Of a stretch of 64,000 bases of DNA, positions 12,122 through 23,423 are shown piece after piece (the first letter of the stretch is position 1; each line of letters starts with the position of its first letter). The translations under genes were made by a program, and so were the position numbers. The notes beneath the pieces were generated by a model. The model ran no database searches, had not been told where the DNA came from, and saw only the letters and a program-made list of their open reading frames with translations. Source of the stretch: Lathyrus oleraceus (lineage: Eukaryota > Streptophyta > Magnoliopsida > Fabales > Fabaceae); assembly GCF_024323335.1 (NCBI RefSeq), contig NC_066584.1, forward strand, positions 233,211,494 to 233,275,493, given 5' to 3'.

Positions 12122-12958
12122 GTAGTCTCTAGTGGGTTTAGCCTACTTTTGTGTGTGTATATAATTGTATATTTATTTGTATGATATAATCTGCTTGTTG
12201 TGCTTGGTGATCTCTGAGTGGTGAGATAAGTTCTATCCCGAATTTGAGTGCAATTAAGATAGGAGGATGGTATATCATGTTCGACTTGTGTGGAGTAGTC
12301 CTTAACAAGTTGGCTTGAGACCCATCTACTAAGTGAAGACCCTTTTGGAGTTATTAATGTCACACAAGTTATTTATGGTTAGGCATTACTTTCTCTAGAT
12401 TTGGGTTCCGAGAAGCTGAGGACCATAGAACATTTAACCCAACTTGGCCTATTTAGGATGTAGTGCGGAGACTGTTCAAGTATAGACTTGATAACATTTG
12501 TTACGCAATACTACATTTAGACGAGTTTCTCTTGAGAATATTATGGGTTGATGAGTCAGTCATCCTAACCTGTAATCTTCGATATATGGAAATAAGACTC
12601 TGGGAACTTTTTAGAACATGATCTACAAGTTTTTGTCGTTAGTTCACTCCTTTGGGATGGTTCTTAACCAGACTCCATGCTCGTGACTCACAATAAACCC
12701 TTGCTTCTTGGTTGATCCAATCAAGTCTTGTCAATATCAATGGACATTGGGTGTTGATAAGGTGAAAGCCATAATCCACCAAAATGGATGATTAATCTTG
12801 GCAATGACTTGATTCATCCCTTGACCTTTGTTTGTTTGCTTTGTGTGTCATCCCTTATTTATGATTGTTGCATTCATGCATTTATGTGCATCATAACATT
12901 CATCACACGAAAAACAACCTCAAGGAACTAAGGTTTTATTTGCAAATATTTTCAGACC
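12122..12958 (+). other. Leader (5' UTR) of element A
   Basis: This untranslated region runs between the primer site and ORF1. It is recognisably homologous to element D's leader (61214-62115), for example in the shared AGTGGGTTT..GCCTACTTTT near the start. It contains a possible 5' splice site GTGAGA at 12221, matched at 61372 in D, and a CAT-rich tract (about 12870-12910). It ends in a pyrimidine run and AG (12954-12955) four bases before the ORF1 start codon. Confidence 0.65.
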
Positions 12959-14429
12959 ATGGATTGTGGACGAAGGAACACTAAGAAGTACAATTTCTGA
13001 TGTCCGGATTTGAAAGAGCTAAGGAAGCTATCATATTTTGTATTAGATCCCTTGGACTTCAAGCAACGTCATGGGAAGCTTTTATCTATTTTGTCTGCTG
13101 ACGTAGTGGAAGGACTCTTAAATGTAGTGGTTCAGTTCTATGATCCTCTTTACCGTTGCTTCACTTTTCCCGATTATCAGCTTGTGCCTACATGGAAGAG
13201 TATGCCCATTGCTTAGGAATACTTGTTTCTAACAAAGTGCCCTTTAGTGGATGCTCTTCATATGAAGAAGTCTGAGATTGAGGCTCATTAGGTGAAGAAA
13301 GGAGGAATGTTTGGATTGACTTCTGAGTTCCTTATTAGGGAAGCTACTGCCTTTGCTCAAGCCGGTAATGTGGATGCTTTTGAAGCCATTTTTGTATTGA
13401 TCATCTATGGTTTGGCCTTGTTCCCTAAAATTGATGGTTTTATTGATGTTAACGTCATTAGAATCTTGATTGGGAATCATGTTCCTACTCTGTTAGGAGA
13501 TGTGTATTTCTCTTTTCATTTCAGGGATTCTAAAGGTGGTAGAACTATTGTGTGTTGTGTTCCTCTTCTGTACAGGTGGTTTATTTTGCACTTGCCTCAG
13601 ACGCCTACTTTTGTGGAGAACAAAGAATGTCTACGGTGGTCTCAAAGACTTATGTCTCTCACTAATGATGATATAGTTTGGTATGATTCTTCATTAAGTA
13701 GCTTAGATATTATTGATAGTTGAGGTGAGTTATCTAATGTGCCTCTTATTGGTACACAAGGAGGAATCAACTACAACCCTGCTTTAGCTCGTCGTCAACT
13801 TGGGTTCCCCTTGAGAGAAAAGCCTAATAACACTCAGTTAGAAGATCTTTTTCTATCAAGAGGGTAAAGATTCCCAACATTTGAAGCAGAATATTGTACA
13901 TGCTTGGCATAATATGCATAGGAAAGGAAGATCGGAGCTTGGTCCGTGCAACTGTGTAGCTTTGGAAGCTTACACTACTTGGGTGAAGAAGAGAGCTTTG
14001 GAGTTGAAGATGCCATATGCTTGTGAGAGACCTATGTCTATGGTTGTGGTTGAGCTATTAAATCTCCCTAACCAAGATGTAAAGGAGTTGGAAGATGCAC
14101 TCGCCAAGATGAAGTAAGAAAAGGATATGTGGGAAAAGCGGTTTCATGCTTTGAGTAGAAAGCATGAGGAGTTGTAGCTTGAGTCTAAGGACAAAGATGC
14201 ACTTATTGAGCTTCTTGAAGACCGAGCAGTGAAGAGACGGAGAAAGCCAGAGGTTTCATTGTCCTCAAGTATGCCTCAACCTTCTGGTGCTTGGAAGAAG
14301 ATTATTGATCAGCTTGTCCTCGAGAAGGCTCAGATGAAAACTTCTTTTGAGTCCGAGATCCGACGCATCCGAAGGAAGTACGCGCCTGCAGCCCGATCAT
14401 TTGACACTGTTGATAGGGTATCCTTATGA
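12959..14429 (+). pseudogene. ORF1 of element A (DUF7745-like), broken
   Basis: The start ATG at 12959 is placed by alignment with D (62116), where the next codons and surroundings match. A stop follows almost at once (TGA near 13000). Recognisable segments continue: the conserved CFTFPDYQLVPT block (near 13150-13190), then a frameshift and a short deletion near 13200-13260, a long open piece (13292-13723), a TGA at 13721, a frameshift near 13860, a stop at 14115 and a charged C-terminal part to 14429. Extra ORFs upstream of gag are a hallmark of Ogre elements; the function is unknown. This copy cannot make a full product. Confidence 0.85.
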
Positions 14430-14657
14430 TGATTAGTTTCCTTTCCTCTTGTATTTGTATTTTGGTTTCTGAAATTGTACTCAGTGTAATCCTTCCAATT
14501 ATATAAATAAAATAGATTTGTATGATCAATCAAATTGTTGCAATTGTTATTATTGTATATATTTGCAAATAAAATAGTATGTTCCTTGAAAATAAAAAAT
14601 AATAATCAAAACATTGCATTTCATGCATCATTTGCATAACAGGTTTTCTTCCGCCAA
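14430..14657 (+). promoter_or_regulatory. ORF1-gag spacer of element A with CAT-rich tract and acceptor-like AG
   Basis: AT-rich spacer ending in a tract built from GCAT/CATCAT words and the sequence GCATAACAG followed by GT (AG at 14641-14642), 15 nt before the gag ATG. The same GCATAACAGGT stands before gag in C (AG at 24909-24910) and after ORF1 in D (AG at 63929-63930). It looks like a 3' splice site with branch-point-like CATAAC words; splicing itself is inferred. Confidence 0.5.
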
Positions 14658-17600
14658 ATGTCTTATTGGTTATTATTTTGTGCTTCAGCCAAGCTGACTC
14701 ATAGATACCATACCCGCGCCAATCATATGAGAATCATGGAACACATGGAACAAGAGAACAGAGAATTGAAGGACGAGATTGCTCGCTTGACTTCCATGAT
14801 GGAGTCAGTTCTAGCTGCTCAAAGTCAATCGTCTCTAACGCCTGTAACTCCTCCTCCTCATAGGGCTGTCATTTCGAAGGTTGCTACTTCAACCGTGCCT
14901 GCAAGTCAATTTTCTCCTGCCATGTCTGCCGGATTCCCGTGGGGAATGCCGCCCAACTTTATGCCCGAGGGTTTTGCGCATACTTTTGCTTCCATGCCGA
15001 TATCTAGCCTGGTCATGTCTGTTCCACCACCGGTTGTTCATACGCTGCCTCGTGTTGAGGACACCATATACCATTTTGAGTCGTCTAAGGGTCCGAATGT
15101 TTATGAAAAGATGGACGAAATGAAAGACCAATTCCTTGAGCTGCGAAAGGAGTTGAAGACCTTAAGGGGAAAAGATTTGTTCGGTAAGAGTGTTGCGGAA
15201 CTTTGCTTGGCTCCCAATGTGAAAATCCCAATGAAGTTCAAAGTCCCTGACTTTGAAAAGTATAAAGGGAATACTTGCCCGCTCAGCCATCTCGTCATGT
15301 ATGCTAGAAAGATGTTGACGCAAACTGGTAATGATCAATTACTGATTCATTATTTCCAAGACAGTCTGACTGGTGCCGCTCTGAGGTGGTACATGAGTTT
15401 GGATAGTGCGAGTGACCGTATGTTTAATGATTTGGGTGAAGCATTTGTGAAATAGTACAAGTATAATATGGATATGGCGTCGGATAGGGACCAGTTGAGG
15501 TTAATGTCGCAGAAGGATAAAGAGACGTTTAAATAATACGCTCAAAGATGGAGAGAGCTAACTGCTCAGATCAATCCTCATTTGGAAGAAAAGGAGATGA
15601 CCAAGATTTCCCTCAAGACCCTGAGCTCATTTTACTATGATCAGATGATTGCTAGTGCCCTAGTGACTTTACCAAAATGGTATATATGGGGATGAGATTA
15701 GAAGAAGGTTTCCGAGAGGGACGGTTGTCTAAAGAGGAGGTGTCTTCAAGCAAGAAGTATGGTAATGGGTTTGCTAGAAATAAAGAAGGCGAGACTAATG
15801 TAGTATCTGTTGGGAGGCAGATGAGGCCTCATGTCAGAAGAAGTCCACAACCCCGTCAACATCATCATCAAGTATCATCTATTTTTCCAGTATTTTCCAA
15901 CAATCAATCAATGGCAGTTCAACAACAACGTCAACATCAACCACAACAAAGAAAAAATAACTACAACAACTACAGCACCAATAATAATCAACAACAATAG
16001 AACTTTGAGAGGAAGAACGTCTCTTTTGACCCTATTCCTATGTCTTATGCTGAATTGTACCCATCATTGGTTCTCAAGAACCTTATTCAACCGAGAAATC
16101 CGCCACAGATTCCAGAACCACTTCCATGGTAGTATAAGCCGGAACTCCGTTGTGCCTTTCACCAAGGAGCTCCCAGCCATGATATAGAGAATTGTTACCC
16201 ACTAAAATATGAATTCCAGAAGTTGGTAAAGAGTGGGATGATGTCCTTCGAGGACCGTGCGCCTAATGTGAAAGCAAACCCATTGTCTGCTCATGGTAAT
16301 TCCTCTGTCAATATGGTAGATGGTTGTCCCGGGGAGTTCAAGATATATGATGTCCGTTTCATTAGAAGGTCCTTGGTGACGATGCATAAGAATATTTGTA
16401 TGGTGAGTTATTATGAGCATGACCATGATGGTTGTACAATTTGCAGTGTTAATCCCTGTGGTTGTGTAATTGTGAAAAGAGACATCCAAAGGTTGATGGA
16501 TGAAGGTATGATCCAGATTTTTCAGTCCCGTCACTTGGGTGATGATGTCAATGTAATAGTGCCAGTATTCAAGACTCGGGAGAGAGTGGTAATCCAGTTC
16601 GACAACAGCAGCAGTAACAACATCAACAGATCGGTATTGTCGTTGGTAACACGGTTAGTGGGCCCAGTCCCGTACGCATCTTATAGAGTTATTCTGTATC
16701 AGTAGAACGCTACTATGTTAGAGAATGGTCAAGAGGTTACATTTCCCACGACCAGTTCTGTTGTGAGTATTGCTGATGTAACGAAGGTGACCCGTAGTGG
16801 TCGTGTTTTTGGGCATGTGTTCCCGAAGGATGTAGAGGATGTTAGTAAGAAGGTTGAAGTGCCTGCAGTAGATCTAGTTAGCGATCCCAGATGTCAGTCT
16901 GGTGAATCCAGCAGTTTGAAGCCTAATGATGATGATGAGGTGCTTCGTTTAATAAAGAAGAGTGAATTTAATGTGGTGGAGCAACTGCTCCAAACTCCTT
17001 CCAAGATTTCAGTGTTGTCTCTGCTCATGAATTCTGAAGCGCACAGAGAAGCATTGCAAAAGGTATTATAACAAGCTTATGTGGAACATGATGTAACGGT
17101 GGATCAGTTTGATCACATTGTGGCTAATATTACTTCCTGCAATAATTTGAGCATTTGTGATGAAGAACTTCCCGAGGAAGGCAGAAATCACAACTTAGCA
17201 CTACACATATCAATGAACTTCAAGGAGGATGCTCTGTCAAATGTGTTGGTTGATATCAGCTCTTCTTTGAATGTACTCCCCAAATCAACTCTTTCCAGAT
17301 TGTCATATCAAGGAGCTCCGATGAGGTGCAATGGCGTGACCGTCAAGGCTTTGGATGGTTCTCGCAAAACTGTTATTGGTGAGGTGGACCTTCTTGTGAA
17401 GATAGGTCCGAGTGATTTCCAAATTACTTTCCAAGTAATGGATATCCACCCGACCTATAGCTGCTTGCTAGTTGTTACGTCAACTCTGCACCAGAAGTTG
17501 AAATTTGTGAAGAATGGAAAGCTTGTTATCGTTGGTGGAGAGAAGGCTTTGTTGGTGAGTCACCTGTCGTCTTTCTCGTATGTTGAAGTTGAGGATGAGA

Positions 17601-17964
17601 TTGGAACACTGTTCCAAGATCTATCTATTGCTGAAAAAAAGAGAGTTATGGCGCCTATGTCCTCCTTTAAAGACACGTAGAAGATTGTTGAAGACGGTAA
17701 TTCTGATTAGTGGGGTCGTATGGTAAAGGTCGCCAACAACAAGAGCAGAGCCAGTTTGGGATTCCAACAAGGGTCGTCTATGATTAAGGCTGAAAATGTG
17801 CAACCCAGTTTCCGTAGCGGAGGGTTCATTCATGGTAATGAACAACACTCAACTACAGTGATCGAGGGGGATGAAGATGAAGACTGCACCAATTTTGTGA
17901 CGCATGGAAAGGCTTGCAACAATTGGACTGTTGTCGATATTCCTATTATTGTTCAATGTTCTAA
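14658..17964 (+). pseudogene. Gag-protease region of element A, broken
   Basis: Homologous to element C's gag-pro. An N-terminal coiled-coil-like segment (EQENRELKDEIARL) is followed by the capsid-type retrotransposon gag domain (to about 15660), a Gln/Asn-rich stretch (about 15900-16000), an intact CX2HX5HX4C zinc knuckle (CAFH...SHDIENC near 16150), a linker and a retroviral-type protease (about 17200-17580). Lesions are stops at 15453, 15534, 15998, 16130, 16703, 17069, 17678 and 17708, and a one-base frameshift near 15659. The protease active site reads D-I-S-S-S where C has D-N-G-S-S, and about eight residues after the SCLL motif are missing. A G-patch-like segment ends the region. Confidence 0.88.
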
Positions 17965-18223
17965 GTAATTGCTTTTATTAGTTTTTGAAAATCCTTCTCG
18001 TATGCCTAAGGGAGAAGTGAACATTGCTTGGCATATTTCAAATTTGATCATTAATAAAATGAAATTCTATTCATCCACATCTATGATGCTTTTATTTTTA
18101 CTTTTCACTTTTCTGAAAATGGTAATCACAAAAAACATAAATAAATAAATAATAATTGTCCATCTGCATAATATTTGGTCACAAATCACTTCTCTAAAAT
18201 CAAAATATCAAATCATTATGCAG
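17965..18223 (+). other. Predicted intron between protease and RT, element A
   Basis: GT at 17965-17966 (in GTAATTG) and AG at 18222-18223 (in ATGCAG) bound 259 nt. The upstream frame ends in a stop that overlaps the donor. Joining 17964 to 18224 splits a codon after its second base and continues straight into the RT frame. Element C has an intron with the same donor word, phase and position. Splicing between pro and RT is known for Ogre elements. Confidence 0.75.
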
Positions 18224-18683
18224 GTTGGTATCTAAACCCATTGAATACAATGATCCTACTCCTTCTCCAAACTTTGAATTCCCGGTGTTTGAGGTCGAGG
18301 AAGAAAGTGATGAAGAAGTGTATGATGAATTGTCTCATCTACTTGAGCATGAGGAAAAAGCCATTCAGCCATTCGAAGAGCAGATTGAGTTAGTCAACTT
18401 GGGTTCCGAGGATGATGTGAAGGAGGTCAAGATTGGATCTCGATTGTGTCCTGAAGTTAAGAAGGGGTTGATTGATCTTCTCCGAGAGTATTCAAATGTG
18501 TTTGCTTGGTCCTATCAAGACATTCCAGGTTTAGATTCTGAGATTGTGGAGCATAGGTTGCCGTTGAAGCCAAAATGCCCGCCAGTCAAGCAAAAATTGA
18601 GGAAAACTCATCCTGATATGGTAGTGAAGATCAAAGAATAAGTACACAAGTAGATTGATGTTGGTTTCCTTCTTACTTACGAG
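18224..18683 (+). pseudogene. Pol of element A, N-terminal RT part (before insertion B)
   Basis: Frame starting TTG at 18225. An acidic N-terminal segment is followed by the conserved Ogre RT lead-in (VFAWSYQDIPGLDSEIVEH near 18500) and ends FLLTYE at 18683, where LTR B is inserted. The frame resumes at 39146 with YPQWVANIV after the duplicated target bases. Stops at 18639 and 18651 lie close to the break. Element C carries the uninterrupted equivalent (28429-28730). Confidence 0.88.
18679..18683. repeat. Target-site duplication of LTR B, left copy (ACGAG)
   Basis: ACGAG precedes the B LTR start TGTAGCACC; CCGAG follows its end (39141-39145). One of five bases differs, which fits later mutation. 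The coding frame of A on both sides confirms the exact joint. Confidence 0.75.
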
Positions 18684-19683
18684 TGTAGCACCTCAAATTT
18701 GCACCCCCCCCATTTGTACATTCATTTCATTTTTAGGTCATTAACATTGCATTAACATTGCATAGTACCTTGCATCTTATCAGTCAAGACTAGTATCAAG
18801 AGGATCCATTAGTGCCAAGGAGCCAAGCATTTCCATGAGATAAAAGCCCTATGGTTGTTCTAGAGAGCTTATGTGAACCCAAGGTCCATTTTGAAGCAAC
18901 TTGACCAAGTGTTAGAGGCTCAAAAGTCCACAGTGCAGTTTCAGGTCATCTGGGGCCCATAAAAGTCAACTGCAAAGTCAACTGAGGGCTAGGAGGTGGA
19001 GAAATGGTTTGAGACACTTAATTCATGTCTAAAAGAGGTTTATTCATCATGTCAAACTCATGCCTTGAAGATTTTGAAGCCAGATCAAAAGTTTCCCAAA
19101 ATGGAAAGTGACCTATAATTTCAAGTTTCCAAAAATGGCAAGTTTTTGGACCAACTTCAACTTGACTTTCCAACATCAAATAAGCTTCAAATGAAATTTT
19201 GTCCAACATGAAAGTTGAAGATCTTTCTCTCCCATTTCCAAAAAGTCCAAGATCATGAGCATCTGATGAATGATTGAGGAGATATGATCAAATCATTGCC
19301 AAGCATGCATGGAACTTCAAAAGGCCATAACTTTTGATCTAAAACTCCAATTTGAGTGCCTCTTTTTGCATATTTCTTCTCATGACATGTATTTTCCAAA
19401 TCATTCATCACATTGCATGAAATTTCATCACATGACCATTTGCTCATTCATGCTCATTTTGGAGGGAAAATCATGAATTTGAATTTGGTGTATCATATGA
19501 GCTTTTTAATCATTCCAACATGTTCATAATGTGGTTTTAAGTGAAATTGCATGGTGCATGTGTACTATTCACGTGGGATTGCCATGCATGCGGTGAAAAA
19601 CCAATTTTTGCATAACACCTCTTTTCTTCTTAAAATTTCATTAACCATGCTTAATTGTCATTAGCAAGTGGATTAACACAGCA

Positions 19684-19691
19684 TATAAATA
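19684..19691 (+). promoter_or_regulatory. TATA box of LTR B
   Basis: TATAAATA in the context GCATATAAATAGTAAATCC, 1.0 kb from the LTR start. In an intact LTR it would drive transcription towards A's pol remnant. Confidence 0.65.
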
Positions 19692-20764
19692 GTAAATCCT
19701 AACAGAATTTTCATTATTCACAATTCTAGATCTAGATTCAAACTTTCCCTCCAAAATTTCTCTCCACCATAATTCAAATTTTTTTCACATAACTCTTGAT
19801 TTTTATTGCATATTCTGGTTTCTTGATCATCATTTGGTAGAATTCAAGCTATTGATTGAAGAAATTGGTGAAGAATCAAGCAATTCCATACATGAACGTG
19901 AACATGGAGTTTTGAAGATTTAGCTAGATCCAAGCTTTTCCAAGAGTTGATTCATGCTTCAGAAGTGATAACAAGGTTGATAGAAGAGATCTACACATTG
20001 CTAGGCACCAGAATCCACTACTGCCATTGTTAGAGCTTCAAGAGGTCAGAATTTCGCATCTCTTAATTCCTTGTTTCCTTGCCATAATTGTATAGTGCGT
20101 GTTCTGCTGATTCCATTGATATAAAATTCTTGAAAAATGGATGAGTATTGATGGAGATATATGAGTTTAAAGTTTGGATGTGAAATTTTCTTTTCATCGA
20201 TTTGCATGATTCACGAATAGTTAGGATGAAATAATAGTGGATTTGAACTCCTCATGTTGAAAGCTTTCAAATGATGTACTCATGAGCGAATTCTGGAAAA
20301 TTTTCTTGAAGTTCATATTGTTCCTCCACCATCTTCATGAAGAAGACGGTGGTTTCCGCCGTGCTCAGCCGTGAGGAATAGTGCTAGGGTTAGTCTGGTT
20401 CATGCATTGCCAGATCACTGTAGAAGCGCCCGTTACTTCGCTGTTGTGCGTTCGATCCCTCCATATTGCATTTGTTTTGTTTAATTCATTTTTGACTTGG
20501 CGCTTGCATGGCATACGTTGGCAAATCTATTGGACCACGCTTCATTGACTCGGCCACGCCAGCTTGGACCAGTGATGTGGCTTGCCACATCAATAATGGA
20601 TACGGTGCGTTTTGAAGGCGCGCTTTGAGCCTCTAGGTCCTGAGTTCGATTCAGCTTGATTGCCACTTCCATTTTCTTCATTTCTTTTTATTATTTTCAT
20701 GTTGTTTTACATGTTTATTTCATTTTATGCATGATATTCCAAAAATCCTTAAAAATAGTATAAT

Positions 20765-20769
20765 GATCC
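20765..20769. repeat. Target-site duplication of element C, left copy (GATCC)
   Basis: GATCC precedes TGTCATACC at 20770 and is repeated at 36603-36607 directly after the 3' LTR end TATGACA. The match is perfect. Confidence 0.95.
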
Positions 20770-20912
20770 TGTCATACCCCAAAATTTGCCCATTAATATT
20801 TCAAGACATTTTTCAAGGCATTCCGACTCATCTTTATGACACTGATCTTAAAAGAACCAAGGCCCAGCTCACGAATGGCCCAATCCAGAAAATGGCCCAA
20901 ACTGGCCTGTTC

Positions 20913-21003
20913 GCTACGCGCTCGCCTAGCGAACGTTACGTTCGCTACACGCTCGCCTAGCGAACGTTCGCTACGCGTTCGCTACCAGCTCGCCTAGCGA
21001 AGC
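20913..21003 (+). repeat. Palindromic TTCGCTA/TAGCGAA cluster in U3 of element C
   Basis: About 90 bp of alternating TTCGCTAC, GCTCGCC and TAGCGAACG words: at least three CTCGCCTAGCGAA units, each containing the palindrome-like TCGC-CTA-GCGA. It ends about 60 bp upstream of the TATA box and is repeated identically in the 3' LTR (about 34783-34873). It is CpG-rich in an AT-rich setting. Position suggests promoter or enhancer sites; the binding factor is unknown. Confidence 0.7.
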
Positions 21004-21064
21004 TGACAGACAACAAAAAATTTCGGGCTTCATTCTGAGCCCATTAGGTCATGAAAAATGGCAT

Positions 21065-21072
21065 TATAAATA
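21065..21072 (+). promoter_or_regulatory. TATA box of element C 5' LTR
   Basis: TATAAATA, 296 bp into the LTR, right after the palindromic U3 cluster. It is the likely start region for the full-length RNA. Confidence 0.75.
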
Positions 21073-22735
21073 TCAGCACTTCAGTAATGAAAAGAAAAAC
21101 GGAAAAAAAGGAAAAGGAGAACCCTAGCAAGCAAACCCTAGCGCTCACAGACGGAAAACCCTGAAGGAAAAGCCGGCGGCCGCAAAGCTACCTCCGTCCA
21201 ACTCAATCCGGCTCGCCAATTCAGCATTACCACTCCATTGCAAACAGGTTTGCACTACTATTATCGCTTTATTTTCTTAATTTGCATGTGATACCGCCTT
21301 ATGTTCGTAACTTGCATGTGATATTATAATTGAATTCGTAAACATATTTGAGGTTTTGCATGTGAATTTAAGTGTGCCTGAATATTGTGAATGCTGAACC
21401 ATGTAATTATGTGTTGGATGCCATAAGCCATGCCGCAGGTTGAAGTCATACTATTCTGAAATTCAAAACCTGCAGCCGCTCGCTAGCACATCGCTAAGCG
21501 AGCATGTAGCGAGTATTCGCTAGGCCTTCGCTAGGCGAGGCAGGCGCGAACCTGATAGTAGCCATCTTTTCTGTTATGACTTTTCATTCATGTTTTATCA
21601 TAGCCAGGCATTATTTATCTGATCCTATTATCGTTGTGATTTCTTTTGCGGTGTAATCCTCGATTGCACCCTGATTTGGTATGCTAACCCGTTTGTTGAA
21701 TTTTGCAAAGGTTCATATGTCCCAGAAAAAAGACCGCCGTTAGGTCTCCCACTTTATTTGTGGGATACCCTTGTGGAGGCTCACCCTAAATTGCTTAATT
21801 AATTTTAATGTGTTAATTTTAATAATTAATTTTAATAATTAATTTTAATGTATTAATTTTAATGTATTATTTTTAATGTATTGATTTTAATGTGGAGATT
21901 CATCATAATCACCTAATTAACTTTAAAATGTGGCCTTTAAATATGTGATCTTGGACCTCTCTTTTGCCTTATGATATTACGGTACTACGGTCATGTCCCG
22001 CGAATGTGGGGATACACTTAGCAATGGCCCTTCGATTAAATCATCATAAAATAAATCATAGTCCCTCGGATGTTGCCTTCGAAAATACGATTTTGTCCCT
22101 CGATGACCCTTCGGTGTAGCCTACGGTTAAATGATGATCGTCCCTTCGAATGCTAAGGTATCCTTACAAATGTTGCCTTCAATGACCAATCGATGACCCT
22201 ACGACGACCCTTTTACATCCAAAGGATAAAACTACTTACTTCTCAATAGTAAGGACAGTTTTACCCTCATAAGGATAGGAAATGCCCGGAAAGACCTCGG
22301 ACAGGTATAACCCTTAATTGCTCACTCATAACCTAAAATACTTTTCACACCTCACACATTTCCAAACTATTTTTTTAAAGCTATTTTCCAAAACTAAATG
22401 AGATAACCACTTTGTATACATTCATACAAGAATCATTACAAAGTTAAATTCTCCTTTTTCAAAACATTTTCCTACACATTTCTCCACCACTTTTCCAAAC
22501 TAGAAAAACATAAATGATTGAGCAATTAAGAGCCCATGGGTAACCATGGATACAAAGGGTGCTAATACCTTCCCTTTGTATAATGTACCTCCCGAACCTA
22601 AGAATCTAAATTAAGGTCTTTCCTGTTCTTTTCCACCTTTCCTTATTGGATAAAAGAAAAGTCGGTGGCGACTCTTGCTAACCGCGACATTGTGATTACA
22701 AATCCGATAAAGTCCAGTTCACCGTATGACAGAAC

Positions 22736-22753
22736 TGGCGACTCTGCTGGGGA
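22736..22753 (+). other. Primer-binding site of element C (tRNA-Arg type)
   Basis: TGGCGACTCTGCTGGGGA begins four bases after the LTR end. Its reverse complement ends in CCA and fits the 3' end of plant tRNA-Arg (as I recall the ACG isoacceptor), with one position that would be a G-U pair. The first ten bases recur inside U5 (22666-22675). Confidence 0.88.
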
Positions 22754-23423
22754 CTACAAAGAGAGGTCCATCTTAAAAAAAAAAAAAATCATTTATGTTT
22801 TATTATTCCTTCTTTTAAGGGGGCTTTGAGTGAAAGATCCTACACCCGGATCTAGTGTACCTTAGGTAAGTAGCAATAGATCATCGCGACTATCCGGCGT
22901 ATACTGGAATGGTCAAAATGATAGCTACGGTTAATGTGACACTTTGGTTGTCCTGATGGTCCTCATGTTATTTGAGGAAAAATTTGGCTTCCGCGTGGTG
23001 TCATCAAAGCATTAACCAGACCTTTAGAACCCTAATTGACTCATCCTAGCCATTAGAAAGTAGTGAGATAACTGGCTTCGGTTCCGACTGAGGTTGGTTG
23101 ATACTCGATACTACACTCTTTGAGATTGGACTTTAGGGAAGCTTCGGTCAACCACTTGGTGTTGCACTGAAGTGGACCTAAAGAAAGGTCGATGATCTGA
23201 GATCCTTCTAGAACCCGGTTACTATTCTAGGACAGGTTGAACCAACCAAACTTCAGTGGGGAGGGTACTTACCTATGGAACTCATGCAAGCCTTAAAACC
23301 TAGGAATAATTGTTGTGTGACATGCTTGTGCTTGCATAACATCATAACATCATAACATCATAACATCATCATACTAACCATTTCAAGGACTTAGGAATTT
23401 AGCTTTGCTCTGTTGAACAGGTT
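22754..23423 (+). other. Leader of element C with candidate leader intron
   Basis: The 670-nt leader contains a perfect consensus 5' splice site, AG followed by GTAAGT, with the intron side at 22866. Near its end are a CATAACATCATAACATC tandem tract (about 23333-23370), a perfect branch-point consensus TACTAAC (23372-23378), a T-rich stretch and CAG (AG at 23419-23420). The ORF1 ATG follows at 23424. An intron 22866-23420 would bring the cap-proximal leader to four bases from the ORF1 start. This is sequence inference without transcript support. Confidence 0.5.

Larger units (their letters stand above)
18684..20769 (+). mobile_element. Solo LTR B, left part
   Basis: First 2086 bp of LTR B, up to the insertion of element C. 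It includes the U3 promoter region and probably the start of the transcribed part. The last five bases (GATCC, 20765-20769) are C's target duplication. No coding potential. Confidence 0.82.
20770..22731 (+). mobile_element. 5' LTR of element C
   Basis: TGTCATACCCC to TATGACA, 1962 bp. U3 holds a cluster of short GC-rich inverted repeats (20913-21003) just upstream of the TATA box (21065-21072). Further on are a second such cluster (about 21478-21550), an AT-rich ATTAATTTTAATGT-type repeat (about 21797-21893) and a segment rich in CCCTTCGA/TCGATGACCC words (about 22027-22215). The conserved GGGTGCTAATACCTTCCC block (about 22557-22574) and U5 motif TGGCGACTCT (22666-22675) complete it. Confidence 0.95.

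Noticed and set aside
20727..20960. 77-codon ORF at the B/C junction
   Set aside because: It spans the insertion point and runs into the palindromic U3 cluster of LTR C; not conserved in the 3' LTR context.
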